This document shows positions 1-4,876 of a stretch of DNA of 6,172 nucleotides, in pieces; within the stretch, counting starts at the first letter, position 1, and every line of letters begins with the position of its first letter. The notes under the pieces are model-generated. The model did no database searches and was not told the origin of the DNA. It worked only from the letters and a program-made list of their open reading frames with translations. A program made the position numbers and the translations under genes. The DNA lies in the NCBI GenBank assembly GCA_903903935.1, contig CAIVAX010000315.1:1-6172 (forward strand), in the 5' to 3' direction. Origin of the DNA: an uncultured Hyphomicrobiales bacterium (lineage in GTDB: Bacteria; Pseudomonadota; Alphaproteobacteria; Rhizobiales; Beijerinckiaceae).

Positions 1-29
1 AGCGCTGCCCGTTCGAGAGTAACTTTCAT
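1..29 (-). CDS. dnaN: DNA polymerase III sliding clamp (beta subunit), 5' end only
   Basis: Reading leftwards from an ATG at 29, the ten visible residues are M-K-V-T-L-E-R-A-A-L, and the gene runs off the left edge. This is the characteristic opening of rhizobial DnaN, which usually continues L-K-S-L-G-H-V-H-R-V-V-E-R-R. DnaN forms the ring-shaped clamp that holds the replicative polymerase on DNA. A weak ribosome-binding site (GGA at 37-39, seven bases before the ATG) supports the start. The gene is divergent from the PBP1A gene, and no dnaA-like reading frame precedes it in the 393 bp visible, although dnaA normally lies directly upstream. With only ten residues in view, the call rests on pattern memory of the family; another protein with the same opening cannot be excluded. 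Confidence 0.72.
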
Positions 30-54
30 CGATCTATCCGCCGGAAACTAACCA

Positions 55-68
55 AATCAGCCCCAGTT
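55..68. repeat. 14-nt direct repeat, copy 1
   Basis: The sequence AATCAGCCCCAGTT here matches AATCAGCCCCAATT at 245-258 in 13 of 14 positions and the same orientation, 190 bp away. Copy 1 lies just upstream of the dnaN ribosome-binding site; copy 2 overlaps the CtrA-type box. Such a pair could be binding sites for one regulator, but no known operator was recognised. Confidence 0.5.
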
Positions 69-132
69 GGAGACTGGAGCCTGAAGGGATGAAGAGTCTG
101 GCGCGCGGCGGCCCCAAGCGCAAGCCTGAGGC

Positions 133-152
133 GAGTTTGAGCTGGCAAACTC
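133..152. other. Perfect hairpin in the dnaN upstream region
   Basis: GAGTTTG (133-139) and CAAACTC (146-152) are exact inverted repeats separated by six bases. A looser outer pairing of GCCT (124-127) with AGGGC (153-157) is also possible. It lies 104-123 bp before the dnaN start codon and could be a leader stem-loop or a symmetric protein-binding site. No T-run follows on either strand, so it does not look like a terminator. Confidence 0.5.
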
Positions 153-231
153 AGGGCTTTCCCCCAGCTTTTAAAGCGAGCCTGTTTCAGGGCTGACTAG
201 ACTCGCCAAGCCCCTGCCCAGAAGGCAAGAC

Positions 232-260
232 TTAACCAGCCCTTAATCAGCCCCAATTAA
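232..260. promoter_or_regulatory. CtrA-type binding box with an extra TTAA half-site
   Basis: TTAA at 232-235 and TTAA at 243-246 are separated by exactly seven bases, the full consensus for the alphaproteobacterial cell-cycle regulator CtrA (TTAA-N7-TTAA). A third TTAA follows at 257-260 after ten bases. On the minus strand the first two lie in tandem units GGGCTGATTAA and GGGCTGGTTAA with an 11-bp period, about one helical turn, so the half-sites face the same side of the DNA. The box lies about 200 bp before dnaN and 177 bp before the PBP1A start, so either gene could be the target. Binding is inferred from the motif alone. Confidence 0.6.
245..258. repeat. 14-nt direct repeat, copy 2
   Basis: Partner of the repeat at 55-68, differing at one base. 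It overlaps the second and third TTAA half-sites of the CtrA-type box. Confidence 0.5.
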
Positions 261-336
261 CCTGCAAACTTGATATCAGCAGGCCAATCTAGGGCCCCGC
301 CCCACGACCTGCCAAGGCCAAAAGGGCACAAGACCA

Positions 337-356
337 AAAGAGCAGTGGCGCTCTTT
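337..356. other. Perfect hairpin in the PBP1A leader
   Basis: AAAGAGC (337-343) and GCTCTTT (350-356) form an exact 7-bp stem with a six-base loop, ending 67 bp before the PBP1A start codon. Read on the minus strand, the second arm runs into TTTT, so it resembles a short intrinsic terminator pointing towards dnaN, where it could stop antisense transcription leaving the PBP region. Read on the plus strand, no T-run follows, and it would be a leader stem-loop. Which strand matters is unknown. Confidence 0.45.
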
Positions 357-422
357 GCAAAGACGCTCATTTCGGACAGATCGCTTCAACCAGACAGTGC
401 AACCAGATAGTGAAAGACAGGC

Positions 423-2849
423 TTGGCTAAGGATCGCATAGGCAATAGGCGCGAACCTGTTCTGGGCAGCCCCGCCCCCCGGACTGGTGACCTGCGTGTG
501 GATGCCAGCGACCGGATCGGCGCCGTGCCGGCCAGACACCAGCGGCAGGACGAGCCCGAGGCCGCAAGCCAGCCCCCCTCCAGCCGCCGCAAAAGCTCAT
601 CCCCTCAAGATCGCGGCAGCAAGCGGCGTTCTGGGCGCTCTGTGCTGGGCCATTTGCTCTATTGGTCGCTTGTGCTGGGCGTCTGGGGCGTGATCGGCCT
701 AACTGGCCTTATCGTCTATCATGCCGGACAATTGCCCCCCATTGATCAATTGGCCATTCCCAAGCGCCCGCCCAATATTGCGATTCTAGGTATTGATGGC
801 ACGCTCATGGCCAATCGCGGCGACACCGGCGGCCCGGCCATTCAATTGCGCGAATTGCCTGCCTATCTGCCCAAGGCCTTTGTCGCGATTGAGGATAGGC
901 GCTTTTATTCACATGCGGGCATTGATCCCATCGGCATAGCTCGCGCCGCAGCGCGCAATCTGACAGGGCGCGGGGGCGTGCAAGGTGGCTCCACCCTCAC
1001 CCAGCAATTGGCGAAGAATCTCTTCCTCACGCAGGAGCGCACCTTCTCGCGCAAAATTCAGGAAGCCATTTTATCTCTCTGGCTAGAGCATAAATTCTCC
1101 AAGGATCAAATTCTCGAACTCTATCTCAACCGCGTTTATTTTGGCGCGGGTGCTTATGGTGTGGAAGCAGCGGCGCGCAAATATTTCGGCCATAGCGCCA
1201 AAGAGACAACCCTCAGCCAGGCCGTGGTTTTGGCCGGCCTGATGAAGGCGCCCACAAAACTCGCACCCAATCGCAATCCCAAAGGCGCGATTGAGCGGGC
1301 CGCACAAGTGATCACGGCGATGCAGCAAGAAGGCTTTATCACCGAAGCCATGGCGAAAATCGCGCTAGCCCAACCTGCCGAAGTCTATCGCGATACGGGG
1401 GCGGGCTCGATCAATTATGTCGCCGATTATGTGATGGATGTTCTGGCCGATACGATTGGCGCTATTGATCAAGATCTGATTGTCAGCACCACAATTGATC
1501 CTGCCATGCAGGCCTCTGCAGAAAAGGCTCTGGCCGAAGAGCTCGACAAACAGGGCCCGAAATTTGCCGTCAGTCAAGGCGCGCTCATCTCCATTGATGT
1601 GAATGGACAGATCAAAGCTCTTGTGGGTGGCAAATCTTATGCTGAAAGCCAGTTCAACCGCGCCGTTGCAGCCAAACGACAGCCCGGCTCGTCCTTCAAG
1701 CCATTCGTCTATCTCACCGCGCTCGAACATGGCTTAACGCCAGATACGATCCGCGAAGATGCGCCCATTAACATCAAGGGCTGGCAACCTGAAAACTCCA
1801 CCCATCAATATTCCGGCGCCGTCACTTTGACCAAGGCGCTGGCGCTCTCGCTCAATACGGTAGCGGTGCGTTTGGGGTTGGAAGTTGGTGCCAAAAATAT
1901 TGCCGCGACCGCCCATCGCTTGGGCATTAATTCAGATCTGCAGATCAATGCCTCGATTGCTCTGGGCACATCGGAAGTCACACCGCTGGAACTCACCGGC
2001 GCCTATGTCGCCTTTGCCAATGGCGGCATTGGCATCCAGCCCCATATCATCGAAAAAGTGCGCTCGGGCACAGGTGAAATGCTCTATCTGCGCAAAGGCG
2101 CCAGCAATGGCCGCATCATCGAAGCACACTATGTGGCGATGATGAATACGATGATGCAGGAAACTTTGCTCACCGGCACTGCCCGCAAGGCCGAAGTAAA
2201 AGGCTGGCAGGCAGCCGGCAAAACCGGGACGAGTCAGGATTATCGCGATGCTTGGTTCGTTGGCTATACAAGCCAGCTCGTCACCGGTGTCTGGATGGGC
2301 AATGATGATGCTTCACCCACTAAGCGCGTCTCTGGCGGCAATCTGCCTGTCGATGTCTGGACCCGTTTCATGCGCGAGGCACATCGCAATCTGCCCGTGC
2401 AGCCCCTGCCGCTCTCAAATCTGAATTGGCGCACTCTCGCCCCAGTCGCAAATTCAGCGCAACAACCTGCCTTTGCTCCTGAGTCTGCACCTGCCGCACC
2501 GATGGCCGCCGGTGCGCCGCTGGATGTCTTGCCGCCCATGCGCGCGTCAAATCCGACACAATCCGCTGGCTTGCCAGAGAGCCGCATTCCGCCATCGACG
2601 CCAGCAACGCTGCCGCCGCAGATGAGCACAGCGACACAAAATCCAATCGGTGCCAAACCAGCAAATCAAACCGCCAATATGCCCCGCCCGCGGGACGCTG
2701 AATTAAATCGCGGGTCGGAGGATAGCCTACTGCCCCCGGCTCAAATCGGACCATCAACTGGCCGATCGCTCAGCCCAGCCCGCCCAGAGCCCGTGCGCTC
2801 TGAGCAGGGCAAAGACCAAGGGATTTTCAATCGCCTATTTGGCCGCTGA
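423..2849 (+). CDS. mrcA: Bifunctional penicillin-binding protein 1A (peptidoglycan glycosyltransferase/transpeptidase)
   Basis: This class A PBP polymerises lipid II into glycan strands and cross-links the peptides on the outer face of the inner membrane. The 808 residues comprise a basic, proline-rich cytoplasmic tail (1-72), one membrane anchor (about 73-100), the GT51 glycosyltransferase domain, the transpeptidase domain, and a Pro/Ala/Ser-rich tail from about 660. Glycosyltransferase motifs are EDRRFYSHAGID (catalytic E157), GGSTLTQQLAKN (188-199) and NRVYFGAGAYG (236-246). Transpeptidase motifs are SSFK (nucleophile S423), SLN (476-478) and KTGTS (600-604), so both activities look intact. 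The short linker leaves no room for the OB-like insert of E. coli PBP1A. The start is a TTG with a poor ribosome-binding site; an in-frame TGA at 411 excludes an earlier start, but GTG codons at 498 or 525 are alternatives that keep the anchor. Family assignment is very secure; the exact start is not. Confidence 0.95.
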   Translation: MAKDRIGNRREPVLGSPAPRTGDLRVDASDRIGAVPARHQRQDEPEAASQPPSSRRKSSSPQDRGSKRRSGRSVLGHLLYWSLVLGVWGVIGLTGLIVYHAGQLPPIDQLAIPKRPPNIAILGIDGTLMANRGDTGGPAIQLRELPAYLPKAFVAIEDRRFYSHAGIDPIGIARAAARNLTGRGGVQGGSTLTQQLAKNLFLTQERTFSRKIQEAILSLWLEHKFSKDQILELYLNRVYFGAGAYGVEAAARKYFGHSAKETTLSQAVVLAGLMKAPTKLAPNRNPKGAIERAAQVITAMQQEGFITEAMAKIALAQPAEVYRDTGAGSINYVADYVMDVLADTIGAIDQDLIVSTTIDPAMQASAEKALAEELDKQGPKFAVSQGALISIDVNGQIKALVGGKSYAESQFNRAVAAKRQPGSSFKPFVYLTALEHGLTPDTIREDAPINIKGWQPENSTHQYSGAVTLTKALALSLNTVAVRLGLEVGAKNIAATAHRLGINSDLQINASIALGTSEVTPLELTGAYVAFANGGIGIQPHIIEKVRSGTGEMLYLRKGASNGRIIEAHYVAMMNTMMQETLLTGTARKAEVKGWQAAGKTGTSQDYRDAWFVGYTSQLVTGVWMGNDDASPTKRVSGGNLPVDVWTRFMREAHRNLPVQPLPLSNLNWRTLAPVANSAQQPAFAPESAPAAPMAAGAPLDVLPPMRASNPTQSAGLPESRIPPSTPATLPPQMSTATQNPIGAKPANQTANMPRPRDAELNRGSEDSLLPPAQIGPSTGRSLSPARPEPVRSEQGKDQGIFNRLFGR

Positions 2850-2874
2850 TCATCCTAAATGAGATGATGATCTC
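2848..2874. terminator. Candidate bidirectional terminator between convergent genes
   Basis: GATCATC (2848-2854, overlapping the PBP1A stop) pairs exactly with GATGATC (2866-2872) across an 11-base loop. A competing smaller stem is GAGAT (2861-2865) with ATCTC (2870-2874). The element sits in the 44-bp gap between the stop codons of PBP1A and the DUF1150 gene, where a shared terminator is expected. No proper T-run follows on either strand (only ATTTAGG on the minus side), so intrinsic termination would be weak. A further 5-bp stem, CTGCA (2885-2889) with TGCAG (2898-2902), overlaps the DUF1150 stop. Confidence 0.4.
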
Positions 2875-2893
2875 AGAAGAAAGCCTGCAATTA

Positions 2894-3175
2894 TTAATGC
2901 AGACTCACTGTGAGCAATTCCTGCTCCCACGCATTGGCCAAAGCCTCATCGCGCGTATCAGTGATCATAATGGGTGCGCCGGTGGCATTGAGCAAAACAA
3001 ATAGCGGCATGCCCGGCGCCATTGGCGGCAAGCCTGGATACAGGCTCTGCACCTCATCCGAGCGCATTTGTTTAACATAGGCGAGTGCGCCTTCACCCAG
3101 ATGAGCAAATTGCTCATGCGTCAAAGGTGCGCCATGAGAAATCTTCTGTGAAGTCGTGATCTTCTGTGAAGTCAT
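2894..3175 (-). CDS. DUF1150 family protein, downstream partner of Hsp20
   Basis: This 93-residue protein matches DUF1150, a small alphaproteobacterial family of unknown function usually encoded beside an Hsp20 gene. Visible features are the segment LGEGALAYVKQM (26-37) and a hydrophobic run with FVLLNATGAPIMITD (about 59-73), followed by a short helix-like C-terminus; there is no signal peptide or membrane segment. The ATG at 3175 is supported by a good ribosome-binding site, GAGGG at 3183-3187, seven bases upstream. It lies 79 bp downstream of hsp20 on the same strand, so co-transcription is likely, with translation set by its own ribosome-binding site. Oddly, the N-terminus carries a six-residue tandem duplication (TSQKIT then TSQKIS). 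A chaperone-associated or stress role is inferred only from the neighbour. Confidence 0.88.
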   Translation of the reverse strand: MTSQKITTSQKISHGAPLTHEQFAHLGEGALAYVKQMRSDEVQSLYPGLPPMAPGMPLFVLLNATGAPIMITDTRDEALANAWEQELLTVSLH

Positions 3176-3176
3176 A
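3141..3176 (-). repeat. 18-bp in-frame tandem duplication in the DUF1150 gene
   Basis: Two adjacent 18-bp units (3141-3158 and 3159-3176) share the identical 15-mer ATCTTCTGTGAAGTC at 3141-3155 and 3159-3173 on the plus strand. In the protein this gives TSQKIT and TSQKIS directly after the start methionine. The unit is a multiple of three, so the frame is kept. Near-perfect identity suggests a recent slippage or duplication event. Confidence 0.85.
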
Positions 3177-3192
3177 ATGCTACCCTCTCTTG

Positions 3193-3211
3193 GGCGGCCA
3201 CTTGGCCCGCC
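3193..3211 (-). other. GC-rich hairpin between hsp20 and the DUF1150 gene
   Basis: On the minus strand GGC, a bulged G and GGCC pair with GGCC and GCC around an AAGT loop, giving a seven-pair GC stem. It lies just upstream of the DUF1150 ribosome-binding site and has no T-run after it, so it is not a typical terminator. It could stabilise or delimit the hsp20 part of the transcript or tune downstream expression. Confidence 0.4.
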
Positions 3212-3254
3212 TGTTTCAAATTGGAATGCGAAAATTGAGCCTCAAACTCAAGCC

Positions 3255-3683
3255 TCACCCCAAAGTTGAAATTTCTATTTTGCGAATGACTTTCTCGGGC
3301 TCTGGTCTGGCCAGATCAATCACCAACAAGCCATTCGTCAGATCCGCACCAAGGACTTGCATGCCCTCGGCCAGTAGAAAGGCGCGCTGAAACTGGCGTG
3401 CGGCAATGCCGCGATGCAGATAAATGCGATCCTTATCATCCTGCTGGCGACCGCGAATGATCAACTGGCGCTCTTCCAGCGTGATCTCTAATTGCTGACG
3501 GGTGAAGCCAGCCAGCGCCAGCGTAATGCGCAAGCGCTCAGGCTCATGTGCGCTCTTGGCCAATCGCTCGATATTATAGGGAGGATAGCCATCAGACGGG
3601 GCGCGAGCGACCCGATCTAAGGCCCGTTCGATCTCATCGAACCCGAGCAAAAAAGGCGAATTTAACGTCGGCATACGTGTCAT
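3255..3683 (-). CDS. hsp20: Small heat-shock protein, Hsp20/alpha-crystallin family (IbpA-like)
   Basis: This is an ATP-independent holdase that binds unfolding cytoplasmic proteins during heat stress and hands them to DnaK/ClpB. From the ATG at 3683 it has 142 residues: an N-terminal arm (MTRMPTLNSPFLLGFDEIER), the alpha-crystallin domain (about 33-128) containing YPPYNIERL, RGIAARQFQRAFLLAEGM and the conserved NGLLVIDL strand, and a C-terminal I-x-I anchor (IEI, 136-138). These match class A, IbpA-like Hsp20s. An ATG at 3722 would add 13 residues, but the start at 3683 fits the family's opening and has GAGGGG at 3691-3696, seven bases upstream. The 3722 start would also lie inside the leader hairpins. 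The DUF1150 gene follows on the same strand. Regulation is probably by a heat-shock promoter plus an RNA thermometer in the leader. Confidence 0.94.
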   Translation of the reverse strand: MTRMPTLNSPFLLGFDEIERALDRVARAPSDGYPPYNIERLAKSAHEPERLRITLALAGFTRQQLEITLEERQLIIRGRQQDDKDRIYLHRGIAARQFQRAFLLAEGMQVLGADLTNGLLVIDLARPEPEKVIRKIEISTLG

Positions 3684-3685
3684 CT

Positions 3686-3727
3686 CGAAGCCCCTCAGGC
3701 ACTTCGCAGGGACCAAAAGCATCCCTG
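3686..3727 (-). promoter_or_regulatory. Predicted ROSE-like RNA thermometer in the hsp20 5' leader
   Basis: Two hairpins abut exactly. The first pairs CAGGGAT (3727-3721) with GTCCCTG (3713-3707), one pair being T-G, around a seven-base loop. The second pairs CGAAG (3706-3702) with CTTCG (3690-3686) and ends two bases before the ATG. Inside the second, U-G-C-C (3701-3698) faces the last four G's of the ribosome-binding site GAGGGG: a U-G wobble, a G-G mismatch and two C-G pairs, leaving a UGA loop. ROSE elements upstream of rhizobial hsp genes and E. coli ibpA likewise bury the ribosome-binding site in an imperfect helix with a G opposite G. Melting on heating would free translation. The fold was made by hand and no energies were calculated. 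Confidence 0.62.
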
Positions 3728-3740
3728 ACTAGAGTGAAAG

Positions 3741-3766
3741 ATAATATCTCCGCTCCCCTAATCAAG
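3741..3766 (-). promoter_or_regulatory. Putative heat-shock-type promoter of hsp20
   Basis: CTTGAT (3766-3761) and TATTAT (3746-3741) are 14 bp apart. The CTTG start and short spacing fit a heat-shock sigma (RpoH) promoter better than the 17-bp spacing of the housekeeping sigma, although the -10 element is not the CCCCAT type of E. coli. Transcription from about A3735 would give a leader of roughly 52 bases that begins just before the two thermometer hairpins. Confidence 0.4.
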
Positions 3767-3893
3767 ACCCTGCCAAGGCTAGAGCCCTGAACATTTGATT
3801 TTAAGCGCAAAAAGACCAGTTTACCCCCATGCCGCCCTGTTCTATGCACAAGGCTAGATCCAACCTTAGCTTCACCTAATCTGGGATACCCAT

Positions 3894-4859
3894 ATGGCAA
3901 AGATCGTTCTTGGACTGGCGACCTCTCACAGCCCCAATGTCTCGACCGTGCCCGAATTATGGGCCCTGCATGCCGAACGCGACCGGCGCAATCCCAATCT
4001 GGATTTTGCGGCTCTGGTTAAAGCTGCCCCGCCCCATCTGGCCGACCAACTCACGCCAGAGGTCTTTGCCGCCAAACATTCGACCTGCCAGCGGGCCATT
4101 GACGTCTTGAGTGACGCCTGGCGCCAATCTGATGCTGACCTCATGCTGGTGATTGGCGATGATCAGCGCGAATTGTTTTTAGATGAATGCTCGCCGGTCT
4201 TTGCGCTCTATTCGGGCCAAGAGCTGATCGACATTCCCCCCGCTCCCGAAACTGTGGACCCCTCACATAAGCCCGCCCTGTGGTCGCGTCATGCGCAACA
4301 CACCGAGGCCTATCCCACCCAGCCTGAGCTGGCGCGTGAGCTTATCCGCGCTCTATGTGTGCAGGGCTTTGATGTGGCCAATTCATCGGCGCAATTTGCC
4401 GGTCGCAGTCTTGGCCATGCCTATACTTTTGCAAGGCTGCGGCTGATGCGCGATCACGTCAAGCCAATGATCCCGGTGTTCATCAATTGCTATTACCCGC
4501 CCAATCAGCCCAGCGCGCAAAGATGTTTTGATTTTGGCCTGGCTCTGCGCCGCGCGATTGATGGACTGCCGTCAGATCAAAAAATTGCCATCGTCGCCTC
4601 TGGTGGCTTGAGCCATTTTGTCATTGATGAGGCGCTTGATCAGCAAGTGCTGAGCGGCATCATAAACAAAAAGCGCGAATTGCTTGATGCGCTCCCCATG
4701 CACAAGCTCAACAGCGGCAATTCGGAAATTCGCAATTGGATCGCCGCTGCAGGCGCCATGCATGATATGCCAGCCCGCCTGATTGACTATGTGCCAGCCT
4801 ATCGCTCGGAAGCTGGCACGGGCTGCGGCATGGCCTTTGCCCGCTGGGATGCGGTCTGA
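3894..4859 (+). CDS. Class III (LigB superfamily) extradiol aromatic ring-opening dioxygenase
   Basis: Enzymes of this superfamily use non-haem Fe(II) and O2 to cleave a catechol-type ring beside its hydroxyl groups in the cytoplasm. The 321 residues span a single full-length catalytic domain. The opening VLGLATSHSPN supplies metal ligand H12, the helix with AKHSTCQ gives H62, and SGNSEIRNWI gives E278, in the order of LigB's two histidines and one glutamate. H241 in SGGLSHFVID matches the catalytic base region, and H175 in LGHAYTF is a second likely active-site histidine. GDDQRELF (88-95) and the ending YVPAYRSEAGTGCGMAF are typical of a LigB-like subgroup with poorly defined substrates. Protocatechuate, gallate, a substituted catechol or a DOPA-type substrate cannot be told apart here. 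The ATG has a weak ribosome-binding site (GGGA at 3883-3886). The gene is divergent from hsp20, with no other aromatic catabolic gene beside it. Confidence 0.87.
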   Translation: MAKIVLGLATSHSPNVSTVPELWALHAERDRRNPNLDFAALVKAAPPHLADQLTPEVFAAKHSTCQRAIDVLSDAWRQSDADLMLVIGDDQRELFLDECSPVFALYSGQELIDIPPAPETVDPSHKPALWSRHAQHTEAYPTQPELARELIRALCVQGFDVANSSAQFAGRSLGHAYTFARLRLMRDHVKPMIPVFINCYYPPNQPSAQRCFDFGLALRRAIDGLPSDQKIAIVASGGLSHFVIDEALDQQVLSGIINKKRELLDALPMHKLNSGNSEIRNWIAAAGAMHDMPARLIDYVPAYRSEAGTGCGMAFARWDAV

Positions 4860-4876
4860 GAGCTGGCACTAAGTTC

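Larger units (their letters stand above)
30..422. other. Divergent intergenic region between dnaN and PBP1A
   Basis: This 393-bp stretch has no convincing gene; the short minus-strand frame overlapping it has no recognisable family and runs antisense into the PBP gene. It holds a CtrA-type box (232-246), a third TTAA at 257-260, two near-identical 14-nt repeats (55-68 and 245-258, differing at one base), and two perfect 7-bp hairpins (133-152 and 337-356). It must carry promoters for both flanking genes, but no clear -35/-10 pair was identified on either strand. No clear DnaA box (TTATCCACA type) was found, so there is no evidence that this is the replication origin. Two GANTC sites (94-98 and 200-204), the CcrM methylation target of Alphaproteobacteria, are about what chance predicts. 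Confidence 0.7.

Noticed and set aside
30..422. Replication origin in the dnaN upstream region
   Set aside because: No clear DnaA boxes and no AT-rich unwinding region were seen; a CtrA-type box alone is not enough.
276..592. Minus-strand open frames of 87 and 68 codons overlapping the PBP1A start
   Set aside because: Both run antisense to the N-terminal tail of PBP1A, match no family I know, and have irregular composition. They are shadows of the real gene.
1365..1730. 121-codon minus-strand open frame inside PBP1A
   Set aside because: It lies fully antisense to the conserved transpeptidase region and has no recognisable domain.
2264..2757. Two minus-strand open frames of about 130 codons at the PBP1A 3' end
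   Set aside because: They mirror the low-complexity Pro/Ala-rich tail, where antisense stop codons are rare, and show no domain.
3684..3722. Hsp20 start at the upstream ATG (3722)
   Set aside because: The extra residues do not fit the family's usual opening, the codons lie inside the predicted leader hairpins, and the strong ribosome-binding site serves the ATG at 3683.
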